DNA of 64,000 bases, from the NCBI RefSeq assembly GCF_030269125.1, contig NZ_BSSM01000003.1:372001-436000 (forward strand), written 5' to 3'. A program made the position numbers and the translations under genes. This document shows, in pieces, positions 1 through 8,695 of this stretch (positions are counted from its first letter, which is position 1; each line of letters opens with the position of its first letter). The DNA comes from Streptomyces hygroscopicus subsp. hygroscopicus (GTDB lineage: Bacteria; Actinomycetota; Actinomycetes; Streptomycetales; Streptomycetaceae). Under the pieces are notes generated by a model. That model was given only the letters and a program-made list of their open reading frames with translations. It made no database searches and was not told the origin of the DNA.

Positions 1-1178
1 GCGGCGATTTCGGCCAGCATGGCCTCCCGGCCGGGCAGCCGGGTACGTCCCTCGATCAGATCGGCGGTCCATTCGGCCTGTGCCTCGGCGACGGGGGTGA
101 TGGCGCTCAGCGTCTTGGCGAAGCCGAGGAAGAACAGCCCGGCGTGCTCCGGCATCACGATCCGGCGGAAGAGCCGCATCGGGCCGATCATCACCGGGGT
201 CAGCTCCTTGGGCAGGAACGGGAAGCTGAACTTGAAACCGGTGCACCAGACGATCGCGTCGAACTCCTCGACCGAGCCGTCGGTGAACCGCACCCGATTG
301 CCGCCGTCGAAGCGCTCGATGCCCGGCCGCACCGCGATCCGCCCGGCCTTGACCGCCGGCAGGTACCCCTCGCAGGTGGCGGGGTGGGTGCGCAGTGCGA
401 GGTGACCCGGGGCCGCCAGACCGTACCGGCTGATCCTGCCCTGTGTCACCCAGAGCATCGCGGTCAGCAACAGGCTCTGCGCCAAGGGCGGCACGAACGT
501 GGCGAGCGGCAGGTTGACCTTGTCGGCGGGCTTGCCGAAGAGGCGCTTCGGGGTGATCCAGAAGCCGCGCCGGGCACTGGAGACCACCCGGTCGGCCACG
601 GCAGACAGTTCGGTGGCGAGGTCGCAGGCGGTGTTGCCGGATCCGACGACCAGCACCCGCCGGCCGCGCAGTTCATCGGCGCTCTTGTAGTCCTTGCTGT
701 GCAGTTGGGTGCCGGTGAACTCGCCCTCGTACGCGGGCTCCGGCCGCTTAGGGTCCCAGTGGAAGCCGTTGGCGACCAGAACGTGGGTGTAGCGGTGCAT
801 CCGCCCGTCGTCCAGCGTGACGATGTATCCGGCCCCGTCCTTGACCACGCCGGTCACCGAGGTCCGGAAGCGGATGGACGGTCGCAGGCCGAAGTGCTCG
901 GTGTAGCGGTTCAGGTAGTCGAGCATCTGCGGATGCCCGGGAAACAGCGGGTACTCCTCGGGCATCGGGAACTTGGGGAACCCGCTCATGTCCCGCGAGC
1001 TGTTCAGCTCGATGGAGTCGTAGACGGCGGAGGTGCCGCTGTCGTTGCAGAAACGCCACTGGCCCCCGATGTCGGAGCCCTTCTCGTACACGTCGAACGG
1101 GATGCCCCGCTCACTGAGGACCTGCGCGGCCGCGAGTCCGCAGACCCCGGCCCCGATGACGCACACCCGCACGGACAT
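1..1178 (-). CDS. Flavin-containing monooxygenase, 3' end cut by the window edge
   Basis: This is an FAD/NADPH-dependent monooxygenase of the class B FMO/Baeyer-Villiger type, which oxygenates small N-, S- or carbonyl-containing substrates in the cytoplasm. The reading frame starts with MSVRVCVIGAGVCGL, an FAD Rossmann motif (GxGxxG) in which the usual Pro-Ser is replaced by Val-Cys. It contains the FMO fingerprint FTGTQLHSKDYK (FxGxxxHxxxY/F) and a second nucleotide-binding motif, VVGSGNTACDL, for NADPH. The ATG at 1178 follows a GAGGGGG ribosome binding site. About 392 residues lie in the window without a stop, so the C-terminus is outside. The family assignment is firm; the substrate cannot be inferred because the downstream neighbours are missing. 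Confidence 0.9.
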   Translation of the reverse strand, partial: MSVRVCVIGAGVCGLAAAQVLSERGIPFDVYEKGSDIGGQWRFCNDSGTSAVYDSIELNSSRDMSGFPKFPMPEEYPLFPGHPQMLDYLNRYTEHFGLRPSIRFRTSVTGVVKDGAGYIVTLDDGRMHRYTHVLVANGFHWDPKRPEPAYEGEFTGTQLHSKDYKSADELRGRRVLVVGSGNTACDLATELSAVADRVVSSARRGFWITPKRLFGKPADKVNLPLATFVPPLAQSLLLTAMLWVTQGRISRYGLAAPGHLALRTHPATCEGYLPAVKAGRIAVRPGIERFDGGNRVRFTDGSVEEFDAIVWCTGFKFSFPFLPKELTPVMIGPMRLFRRIVMPEHAGLFFLGFAKTLSAITPVAEAQAEWTADLIEGRTRLPGREAMLAEIA

Positions 1179-1601
1179 CCGATCGCCCCCTCGCGAACCC
1201 CACTGGCGCGGGAAGCGTTCACGAGTTGGCTAAAGACACCCTTGCGTTCGGCTGTCCCCGCGTCGGTCGCGTCGCCGGCCGAGCCCGGACCACCCGGACC
1301 GCGTCCGCCGCCTTCCGGGACACCGGGCGCGCGCCCCTCAGCGCATACCGCACGGCCTCTGATCGCCCGGCTGCGTCACGGTGCCGGTGCCGGCGCCGAA
1401 CGAACGGATCGCTGAGGTGCCCCATCGCTCGCGCAGCAGCGGCTTTCCGGCCCTGGACTCGTCGTGCCGGAAGACCGCGACGGTCAGCCCGTCCTTCACC
1501 CGGGCGCGGCGACTGCCGCCGCCTTCCCGACGGATCTCCGCGGCCGCATCCCCGACCACGCCGGCGTCCTGTCACGGACGATGCGTGCGTTCAGGTGGTA
1601 C
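1179..1601. other. Intergenic stretch, no convincing gene
   Basis: About 420 bases lie between the FMO and the WD40 remnant. A minus-strand frame at 1338-1559 (73 codons) stays open with protein-like composition, for example VKDGLTVAVFRHDE, but it has no clear ribosome binding site and matches no family I recognise. It may be another decayed fragment. Confidence 0.35.
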
Positions 1602-1868
1602 TCAAGCGAGCTTCCACAGCCGAACGGTGTGGTCCTTGCCGCCGGAGAGGGCATCGTTGCCGCCGGTGGCCAGGGCTTTGCCGTCGGGGCTGAACGCCAG
1701 CCATGAGGCGGTGGTGGTCAGGGTCGCGGTGCTGGTGCGGGTGGCGACGTCCCAGAGCCGGACGGTCTTTTCGTAGCCGCCGCTGGCCAGGGCTTTGCCG
1801 TCGGGGCTGAACGCCACCGACGACACCGGATCATCGTGGCCGCGCCGTGGGCGGGTAGATGCAGGCAC
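1602..1868 (-). pseudogene. WD40-repeat protein remnant
   Basis: The frame encodes only two WD40 blades, recognisable from VSSVAFSPDGKALASGG, TVRLWDVATRT, WLAFSPDGKALATGGND and HTVRLW. Functional beta-propellers of this type have about seven blades, and in Streptomyces they usually follow a Ser/Thr kinase or NACHT domain, none of which is present. The second blade is also interrupted, with NDALSGGKD where a full repeat would continue. The only start is a GTG at 1868 without a good ribosome binding site. I read it as the 3' end of a larger gene left after a deletion. Confidence 0.7.
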
Positions 1869-1966
1869 GGATGGATTCCTCCGGTCAGAAGGTGAGCTAC
1901 GCCGACGTGCCTGCCGGCGGACTGGACGGGCGGTCGTACCCGCGTGGTGCCCGCGCGCACGCGGGG

Positions 1967-3241
1967 CTACTTCGTGCCCACCGTGCGCAGCGTGGCCAGG
2001 ATCAGGGTGCGGGTGGCGGTCAGGACGTCAGCGAGACGCACCTGCTCCTGGGGGCCGTGCGCCCAGCGCACTTCGCCGGGCCCGTACTGAAGCGTGGGTA
2101 TGCCGTGTGCGGCATACAGCCGCAGGTCGCTTCCGTAGGGTGCGCCCTGTTCCTGAGGCGGCCTGCCGCCGGTGATGTCGGCATGGGCGTGACCGACCAG
2201 GGCCGCCAGGGGGTGACCGTCCGGCATGCGTCCGCTGGCGAACTGGCCGCCGGGCCAGGTCACCCTGGCCGGGTGGGCGCGCAGCCAGGGGTCGTTGGCG
2301 CAGGCCTGGGCGATGCAGTCCTCCAGTTGGATGCGGGCCTCGGCCGTGTCCTCGCCCAGCCGGACGCCCAGTCGTCCTTCGGCCACGAGGAGGTCGGGGA
2401 CGCTGCTGGCCCAGTCGCCGGCGCGGACTGTGCCGACGGACAGTGGGTAGGGAACGGGATATGCGGCCATCAGCGGGTGGGGGTCGGCGTTGCGGGCGGC
2501 TTCCAGGCGGGCCAGCGCGTGGTGGAGCGGCAGGTAGGCGTCGAGGGCGCTGACCCCGGCGTAGCGGGTGCTGCCGTGGGTCGCCTGGCCCGGGACCTCG
2601 ATGCGGAAGGTCAGCGCCCCTGCGTTCGCCGTCATCAGCATGCCGCCGGTCGGTTCGGCGATGATGCACGCGTCCGCGGTGTGGCCGCGCCGGAGCGTGC
2701 CGAACGCGCCGAGCCCGCCGTCCTCCTCGCTGACCACGAAGTGCGCTGTGAGACGGCCGCGCAGGCGCACCCCGGCGGCGCGTATGGCGGTCACAGCCGC
2801 GAGTACGGCCGCCAGACCGGCCTTCATGTCACAGGCGCCGCGGCCGTGAATGACGTCGCCGGTGACCCGGGGCACGAAGGGGTCACCGGCCCACTGTGCC
2901 AGGTCGCCGGGAGGGACGACGTCCACATGACCCTGCAAGGCGAGTACCGGCCCGTCACCGCCGTCGCTGGTGCCGCCCACCAGCCCCCACGCCTCGTCGC
3001 GCGGCACCTCGGCGCCCGGGTAGCCGGGATCCGCACGCAGCTCCCGCAGGTCCATGGACCACAAGTCGGTTTCGAGGTCGAGCCGTCGGAGATGCCGGGC
3101 CAGCAAGTGCTGCATCTCGGACTCGGCGGCGCTGCCCGTCACGCTCGGCACGGCGAGCAGTTCCAGCAGGGTCCGGGCGACGGCGGCCTCGTCCACGGCG
3201 GCCAGCGCGGCGGTTTCGGCAGCGTTGAGGGATGCGGTCAT
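1967..3241 (-). CDS. M20 family metallopeptidase (ArgE/DapE-like deacylase)
   Basis: This is a cytoplasmic zinc-dependent amidohydrolase of the M20 family (ArgE/DapE/CPG2), which cleaves N-acyl groups or C-terminal residues from amino acid derivatives. The metal-binding pattern is intact: GHVDVVP with His105 and Asp107, GRGACDMKAG with Asp138, and the catalytic/metal Glu pair in SEEDGG at 171-176. A dimerisation insert occupies the middle, and the C-terminal metal ligand region reads HGPQEQV. At 424 residues it has the usual family length. It stands alone, about 250 bases from the next gene upstream, with an inverted repeat at 3365-3383 in its likely promoter region. The substrate is not predictable from sequence. 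Confidence 0.9.
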   Translation of the reverse strand: MTASLNAAETAALAAVDEAAVARTLLELLAVPSVTGSAAESEMQHLLARHLRRLDLETDLWSMDLRELRADPGYPGAEVPRDEAWGLVGGTSDGGDGPVLALQGHVDVVPPGDLAQWAGDPFVPRVTGDVIHGRGACDMKAGLAAVLAAVTAIRAAGVRLRGRLTAHFVVSEEDGGLGAFGTLRRGHTADACIIAEPTGGMLMTANAGALTFRIEVPGQATHGSTRYAGVSALDAYLPLHHALARLEAARNADPHPLMAAYPVPYPLSVGTVRAGDWASSVPDLLVAEGRLGVRLGEDTAEARIQLEDCIAQACANDPWLRAHPARVTWPGGQFASGRMPDGHPLAALVGHAHADITGGRPPQEQGAPYGSDLRLYAAHGIPTLQYGPGEVRWAHGPQEQVRLADVLTATRTLILATLRTVGTK

Positions 3242-3364
3242 CGCAGTACTGCTCCCAGCAGGTCGACGGCAGGCCGTCCCCGACCCTAGGGCCTCGTTCC
3301 GGAGCGATCCAGATCTCGTTCCCGCCCCTCACCGGCGCGCCCCGAAGGTCCCTGGCGACAAGAT

Positions 3365-3383
3365 GTTTGTCTTGGTGACAAAC
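3365..3383. promoter_or_regulatory. Inverted repeat upstream of the M20 gene
   Basis: A perfect 7-5-7 repeat, GTTTGTC-ttggt-GACAAAC, lies about 125 bases upstream of the M20 start codon. A degenerate copy of its right arm context (cggtGGCAACtgtc) follows 20 bases on. It looks like an operator for a dimeric regulator, but no regulator gene is adjacent. Confidence 0.4.
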
Positions 3384-3491
3384 GTATGCCTCGGTGGCAA
3401 CTGTCGCGCCTCGGCTCACGCACTCATGTGACCCGGCGCTTCGGCCGGCCACTCAGAGCGTCGCAGTCGGCCGGGGACGGCCCGTGCGTCG

Positions 3492-4592
3492 TCAGGTGGC
3501 GGACAGGCTCCATGCTCCGAACGAGCGCACCTGGTAGTAGCCGCGGCCCGGCCACTGGAACGCATGCTCCCCGGCGCGCCCCTCGGTCACCGTCGCCCAG
3601 TAGGCGAGGCGGTCGTCCAGCGCCTCCAACTGGATCAGGCTCGACCCCGCGTAGTGCAGAACGCCTGGGCCCGGTTCCCCTCGGTAGTGCACGACATCCG
3701 AACCGGTCCCGTCGATGTCGTCGTGGAAGCGCGGGACTTCTCGCAGCGGTGCCGCGGTCGCCGTCCACGCCTCCTGTTCGCCCGCGCCGAACACGCGGAA
3801 GGAGACCGCCTTGTTCCCGTCCGGCAGCGGAATCCGGGCGGTGAAGGGGGTTCCGTCGCCGGACAGCCGGTACAGGCGTGAGGAGCGCCCCTTCCTGCTG
3901 CCCTCGATGCGCAGGTGGACCCGTGACCGCCCGTCGGTCGAGAAGACCATCACAGCCGGGCGGTACGACGGCATCTTCAGCCGGTGGGTCTGCTCGCCGC
4001 TGCCTACCTTCCCGCCGACCTGCGGCTGGGAGACACCCGTCGGCGTCGTCTGGCGGGGCTCGGCGTCGCGTGGCTGTGTGCGGACTCCGCTGCCCGCGCC
4101 CCGCTGTCTCGGAGTGCCGGGACTCGGGTTCTCCGTCAGGCGGACCGCGTCCGCCGCGCATACGGCGATGCTGCGGGCGGCTCCCCCGGGAGGCGCCCAA
4201 CGGACCTGCCGGGTGGCCCGCCCGTGCCGGGCGTCGAAAAAGCACAGCGGCATGCGCTCCGGCAGAGACCGGCCGGCGATCAGGGCGTCCAGACAGGCCA
4301 GCGCGTGCCTGCCCTCGTCCAGCGTGCGCAGGACATCGAGCGTGTCCGCCCGCGACCGGTCGCCGGCGGCGTCCCGCTTCGCCTGATCGTACGCGTCGAG
4401 AGCACGCGCCAGTTCGGCCCGCATCCCATCGGTGGCGCCGGGTTGGCCGGGGCTGAAGGAATGGACGTCCAACGCCTCGCCGAAGGCGGTGATCTCCGCC
4501 TCGATCTCGGAGAGCGCCGACCCGTCCTGCCTGCGCCATGGCCACCATCGGCGGAACCCCCCGCCCACCCCGCTACGCATGGTCGCCATCAT
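3492..4592 (-). CDS. Hypothetical protein of an actinobacterial family
   Basis: I do not recognise a named family. The product is about 366 residues. An N-terminal helical part (residues about 15-120) is rich in Glu, Ala and Arg and includes a conserved-looking segment, MPLCFFDARHG, followed by VRWAPPGGAARS and VCAADAVRL. A low-complexity linker rich in Pro, Gln and Thr (about 130-180) leads to a C-terminal beta-rich domain ending in VRSFGAWSLSAT. No signal peptide or membrane segment is visible. ATG codons at 4592, 4589 and 4580 are all possible starts and none has a good ribosome binding site. The frame is open far upstream, so an N-terminal extension cannot be excluded. Confidence 0.6.
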   Translation of the reverse strand: MMATMRSGVGGGFRRWWPWRRQDGSALSEIEAEITAFGEALDVHSFSPGQPGATDGMRAELARALDAYDQAKRDAAGDRSRADTLDVLRTLDEGRHALACLDALIAGRSLPERMPLCFFDARHGRATRQVRWAPPGGAARSIAVCAADAVRLTENPSPGTPRQRGAGSGVRTQPRDAEPRQTTPTGVSQPQVGGKVGSGEQTHRLKMPSYRPAVMVFSTDGRSRVHLRIEGSRKGRSSRLYRLSGDGTPFTARIPLPDGNKAVSFRVFGAGEQEAWTATAAPLREVPRFHDDIDGTGSDVVHYRGEPGPGVLHYAGSSLIQLEALDDRLAYWATVTEGRAGEHAFQWPGRGYYQVRSFGAWSLSAT

Positions 4593-4769
4593 GCCGCACA
4601 CCCGGCGGACACGTCCCGAGGTCGACCGCTGAGCAAGGAGCGGCCGGCTGAAGTACTCAACGTGCCGGCTGAGGACCAGCCTGTGATGGCTCGTCCCGCA
4701 CCGTCCGCTCACGCGTGCGGGGGTTCTCGCCTGCTGAGGAAAGGGCGGCCGCGGGGAAGGGCTGCCGGA

Positions 4770-5024
4770 TGAGAGGCCGGACGGGGTCTGTCGGACCCAG
4801 GTGAGCTTCACCACGGGGGAGTTGAGGTGGTGGCCCCCGAATCCGCCGTCGAGGTCGTAGCGTCCGACCGGGTCGCCGACGCAGTACGACGCGGCCGTGG
4901 TGGCAGTCTCGATGACCGGGCCGCGTGCGACGATCGCCGTGGCCTGGCACAAGCCGACCGGTTCCTCCTCATGATGGACGAGAGTGGTGCGGCCGGTGGT
5001 GTCGAGTCCGGTGGGAAGTGGCAC
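4770..5024 (-). other. Coding-like segment overlapping the 3' end of the FUSC gene
   Basis: In the frame of the downstream hypothetical gene, this stretch has G or C at nearly all third positions and a protein-like sequence such as RYDLDGGFGGHHLNS and VVKLTWVRQ. A GTG at 5024 could start it. Third-position bias fades downstream of about 4770 before any stop is met. It could be a short gene, the N-terminal part of the next protein, or a former C-terminus of the FUSC protein after a frameshift. Confidence 0.3.
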
Positions 5025-6876
5025 GTAGGGGCCCGCCGTACGGCTGTGCGGCGGCCGGCAACGGCATCTCGGTCTCCTGAAACCCCAACTCGTGCAGGGC
5101 ATACCGCAGTTGTCCGACGTGCCGAGGCGTGAGCCGGCCCATGTCGTCGAGGTGGACGGCGCAGGCCGTGGTGGTGTCGACAAGTCGCTCCAGGAGATCC
5201 GCGACGGCGTCCGTGCCCGCGGTGTGCCGGGCGAGAGCGGGCAGTTCGGCGGCGGCGAGCGCGATGGCGGTACGGGCCTCGGCGAGGGTGCGGTAGGCCT
5301 CCCGGCGCAGTGCCCACCGCTCGGCGCGGTCGTCGTACTCGCCGAGGACGTGCACCAGATAGGCGTGCGCGGCACTCCCGGCCGCCGCGAGCCGCGCCCG
5401 TACCCTGCCGCCGCGCTGCCCCGGCATCGGCAGATGCCCGACGACGAGCACGAGCGCGCAGGCCAGGAGGGTCTCGCCGATCCGGCTGACGCATGCCTGC
5501 GGCTCGCCGCCGGCCATGACCAGGGCGAGCACGAGGACGGTGACGACGGCGGTCTGCGCGGCGAAGTGCCGGGTGGCGACGGGAACAAGCGCCCCGCACA
5601 CCGTGACCAGGGCGATCAGGCCGGCGGGCCGGGGCAGCAGCGCGGCCAGTCCGGCGAACGCCAGGGCGCCCAGCACGGTCCCGGCGGCCCGGCACAGCAC
5701 TCGGGAAGCCAGCGGCCCGAGGTCGGGTTTGACGAGGAAGGCGGCGGTGGCGGGCAGCCAGTACCAGTGCTGGCCGTACCAGCGGGTGTGGTGCAGCGCC
5801 TGGGCGATGGCGGCGCCGGCCCCGAAGCAGACGCAGACCCGCAACCCGTACTCGCGGCCGCCGGTGCCGATCGCGGCGCGCAGCGCCTTCCGGGCGCTCC
5901 GCCGGCGCCCCACCAGCCCCCGGTCGGCGCCCTCACCCCGGTCGAAGGCCTCGGCCGCGCGCAGCAGGGCCTCGTCGAGGGCGCGCAGGGCGGCGGCCGA
6001 CCGGTGGGGGGCCGGCAGCGGGCCGGGGCCGGTGTTGCCGCGGACGGCGGCGGCGAGCCGCCGGGGCCCTTCCGCGGCCCGCGCCGAGACCGGCGCCCCC
6101 GACCAGAACAGGGCGGTGGCGGCCTCGGCGAGGGGCAGCGCGGCCGCGAACCGCGCGTGCAGCCGGCGCTCGGTGGCGGAGCCGGCGTACCGGCGCAGCC
6201 GGGGTCCGGCGAGGGCGTCCTGGGCATGGTCGAGGGCGGCGGTGAGCGCGGCCCGCCGTGCGGTGGCTTGTTCACCGCCCACGGCGTCGAGGAGCGCGGC
6301 GACAGCGTCGTACACCTCGGCGACCGCCGTGCGTTCCCCGTCGAACCGGAAGTCCCCGGTGAACGAGCCGGGCGTGGGCAGGGCGAGCCGCAGCACGAGC
6401 AGCCAGCCGGCCCCGGCGAGGAAGGCGAGCGCCCGCTGCCACCCGCTCTCGGCCGCCGGCATCCCGGCGCCGAGCGCGGCGCCGACGAGCAGTTGCGTTC
6501 CCGCGGCGGACGCGACGGCCCCGACCGCGCTGATGCTCCCGGCGACCAGCCCGAGCAGGGCGAGCACCAGGATCAGCGGTACGGCGGCCAGCCCCCGCCC
6601 CGCACACGTCCCCGCGAGCAGCCCGAGCGCCCCCGCGAGCGCGGGCACCCCGAGCCGCTTGACGGAGGCCCGGCGGCTGCCAGGCCGGTCGTTGATGCCG
6701 GCGAGCATCGCGGCGATGGCGGCGAGGACACCGGGGGCGGTGTGTCCCGTACCGACGCCGGCGAGCAGCAGCGGCCCGGCGGCGAGCGCCCCTCGGATCA
6801 CCGCGCTCCAGGGCACGGGACCGCGCTGGGCGCGCAGGGCATGGGCGAGCCAGAGGGGTGCGGCGGGCCGGGGCAC
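4969..6876 (-). CDS. FUSC family membrane protein (aromatic-acid exporter type)
   Basis: This 635-residue integral membrane protein has the duplicated architecture of the FUSC/YccS family, whose members act as proton-driven efflux proteins for aromatic acids and similar compounds. An N-terminal cluster of hydrophobic helices (about residues 25-165) is followed by a long Ala/Arg-rich cytoplasmic helical domain, a second membrane cluster (about 345-475, containing WYGQHWYWLPATAAFLVKPD, the typical FUSC_2 region) and a C-terminal cytoplasmic helical domain. The GTG start at 6876 follows AGGAG at a good distance. The last 25 residues are His/Arg-rich and unlike the rest, while another frame becomes coding-like at the same place, so the natural C-terminus may have been altered by a frameshift. 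Confidence 0.85.
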   Translation of the reverse strand: MPRPAAPLWLAHALRAQRGPVPWSAVIRGALAAGPLLLAGVGTGHTAPGVLAAIAAMLAGINDRPGSRRASVKRLGVPALAGALGLLAGTCAGRGLAAVPLILVLALLGLVAGSISAVGAVASAAGTQLLVGAALGAGMPAAESGWQRALAFLAGAGWLLVLRLALPTPGSFTGDFRFDGERTAVAEVYDAVAALLDAVGGEQATARRAALTAALDHAQDALAGPRLRRYAGSATERRLHARFAAALPLAEAATALFWSGAPVSARAAEGPRRLAAAVRGNTGPGPLPAPHRSAAALRALDEALLRAAEAFDRGEGADRGLVGRRRSARKALRAAIGTGGREYGLRVCVCFGAGAAIAQALHHTRWYGQHWYWLPATAAFLVKPDLGPLASRVLCRAAGTVLGALAFAGLAALLPRPAGLIALVTVCGALVPVATRHFAAQTAVVTVLVLALVMAGGEPQACVSRIGETLLACALVLVVGHLPMPGQRGGRVRARLAAAGSAAHAYLVHVLGEYDDRAERWALRREAYRTLAEARTAIALAAAELPALARHTAGTDAVADLLERLVDTTTACAVHLDDMGRLTPRHVGQLRYALHELGFQETEMPLPAAAQPYGGPLRATSHRTRHHRPHHSRPS

Positions 6877-7035
6877 GGGGCTCCTGTCGTACGCGGGCGG
6901 GTTGTGCGTTGCCTTCGGACGACAGTGGCCGGGTGGGCTGAGCCTCCACGGTAGAGGGCGTTCTCGGTGGGAACGCGGCGATCACGTTTCAGGAACGTGA
7001 AAGGTGTCCGTTGCGGCCGGTTTCGTTGTGAACTC

Positions 7036-7436
7036 GATGCGCGGGGCGGCAGGTGGTAGCTGGTCAGCCAGTCACGGGTGGCGGCGAACTCTCGCAGGTC
7101 GTCGGCCTTGTGGACGTCGAGGTTGTCCCGGATGAGGACGATCGGGCCGCCGAGCGGTTGGTGCGCTGCCATCAGCAAGTCGCGTCCTCGCGCCGGGAGA
7201 AGCCCGCGCGCCCGTCGCGGTCGCCGTCGTCGCGGCGAGGCCGGTAGATCAGCCGTGAGTGGCGGCCCGGTCTGCACAACAGGCCGGGGCGGCGGTGGAG
7301 ATGCGTCTGCGAGAGCGGCCGCGGACCCGCATCACGGGGCCCGGCCACGCTGTGACCAGGTCTTGGCCTGCGACGGCCTCATGGAGAAGCCGAGTTGGTC
7401 CTCCGAGACGAGCCGTGCGCCACGGGCCGCCGCGAG
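7036..7436 (-). mobile_element. IS630-type transposase relic
   Basis: On the minus strand, three frames read in succession give pieces of an IS630/Tc1-type DDE transposase: ARLVSEDQLGFSMRPSQAKT (first catalytic Asp region), VMRVRGRSRRRIS, RHSRLIYRPRRDDG, AHQPLGGPIVLIRDNLDVHK (second catalytic Asp in RDN), and DWLTSYHLPP. At least two single-base frameshifts and one stop separate them. The element ends before the LNPVE segment that carries the third acidic residue. No terminal inverted repeats were identified. It cannot be active. Confidence 0.8.
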
Positions 7437-7478
7437 AGATCCGGGCCGCAGGGCCCTTCCCTGGCTACGCTTCCTGGC

Positions 7479-7976
7479 ATGAATCCCGTGATCGACGTCC
7501 TGGCCGCTTCCGAGGTGGACTGCCTGGAGCCCCTCTGGGGGCAACTCCTGGCCCACCACGGTCGGGAGGCCGCACACCTGGCGGCTCTCGGGGCGGTTCG
7601 CTCGCCCGAGGACTCGTGGCGCCTGCGGCGGGGACAGTACCTCGAATGGCTGCGGGAGCCGCTCGCCGCGGTACTGGTCGCTCGGGACGGGAACCAACTG
7701 CTCGGCTATGCGGTCGTGCGCGTCCTCGACGCCCCTGGTTCATGGCAGTGGGGGGACCGGGTCGGTGTGCTGGAGACCCTCGTGGTCGATGGCGAGGTCC
7801 GAGGTGCCGGAGTCGGGCAGGCCCTTGTCAGGGCCGCGCGCGAGCGTCTCGCCGGGTCGGGAGTCCAGGTCATGAAGATATCCGTCATCGCGGGCAATGA
7901 CGCCGCCCTGCGCTTCTACCAGCGGGAAGGCGCCGTCGACTTCGTGAACACGCTGGTCATGCCCGTCTCGGGGTGA
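7479..7976 (+). CDS. GNAT family N-acetyltransferase
   Basis: This 165-residue enzyme belongs to the Gcn5-related acetyltransferases, which move an acetyl group from acetyl-CoA to an amine in the cytoplasm. The central strand LGYAVVRVLDAP, the motif A segment VLETLVVDGEVRGAGVGQALV (the acetyl-CoA pyrophosphate loop, R/Q-x-x-G-x-G/A) and motif B, AALRFYQREGAV, are all present. The ATG at 7479 is preferred over upstream in-frame codons because the family begins close to this point. It stands alone between a transposase relic and decayed DNA. The substrate is unknown. Confidence 0.88.
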   Translation: MNPVIDVLAASEVDCLEPLWGQLLAHHGREAAHLAALGAVRSPEDSWRLRRGQYLEWLREPLAAVLVARDGNQLLGYAVVRVLDAPGSWQWGDRVGVLETLVVDGEVRGAGVGQALVRAARERLAGSGVQVMKISVIAGNDAALRFYQREGAVDFVNTLVMPVSG

Positions 7977-8149
7977 CGGCTCGGACCGGGTCGGTGCCCG
8001 CCTCGGTGATGCCGCTGCACGCGCGGCGGCGGAGTCCTGGTGGACTGCTCACGAAGCCTTGACCGGGTACCTCTTCGGTGGAGGTGCCGGGATCGCCCCG
8101 TGAGACGGTGGGCGAGGTTCTGGCGGAGCCTCGCGGTGGCGGGTCCGTC

Positions 8150-8565
8150 CAGGTCGGCGGTGACGCCGGTGGAACTCGTCGGGCCGCCGCGCACCTGCAC
8201 CAGGAAGGGGTGGCCGTGCGCCCACGGGTGCGGTGGCCGGGGGATGGGTGGGCCAGTGGATGCCAGGGGTACCGACAGCAGGGCCGAGCCGGGGGTTGGA
8301 TCGGCGGCCCGGACACCAGGATGCGTTCGTCGTCCGGCCAGAGGTCGCCCTGGAAACCGCTCCAGCCTCGACGAGTTCGGTCAGTTCGTCGTCCTTCGGC
8401 GACCAACAGGACATCCGCTGCGGGCCGTTGCCGCGGGTGAGCACCACACCGTACGACGTGACGACGAACCAGCTCGTGCCGACCTCCAGATGGGCCGACG
8501 GCAATCCTCTTGGGGCTGAGGCGTTGATCGTCCACCTCCGAGGCGAGTCCGGGCCGAAGTAGGTG
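8150..8565 (-). pseudogene. Probable decayed gene, family unknown
   Basis: About 720 bases between the GNAT gene and the LysR gene hold no intact gene. On the minus strand, AHLEVGTSWFVVTSYGVVLT and CWSPKDDELTELVEAG read as genuine protein. The likely continuation, LWPDDERILVSGPPI, is in another frame, so a frameshift has broken the gene. I do not recognise the family. The rest of 7977-8695 shows nothing I can support. Confidence 0.35.
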
Positions 8566-8695
8566 CGGGAGGTGCGCCCGCCGCTCTCCGCGGACCGGCA
8601 TCCGGCCTTGTGGGTGGGCGAGCGGGCCGCCTGGACACCGCGCGCGTGAGCACCGCTTGGCGCGGTTCAGTGCCAAGCGGGCCGGCTGGTCCCGG

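Noticed and set aside
144..1415. 423-codon frame opposite the flavin monooxygenase
   Set aside because: It is the mirror frame of a gene with clear FAD and NADPH motifs; its sequence is low-complexity and matches no family.
3492..5588. 698-residue version of the hypothetical protein
   Set aside because: The upper part overlaps the FUSC gene in another frame and the stretch 4600-4770 loses coding character, so a single long protein is unlikely.
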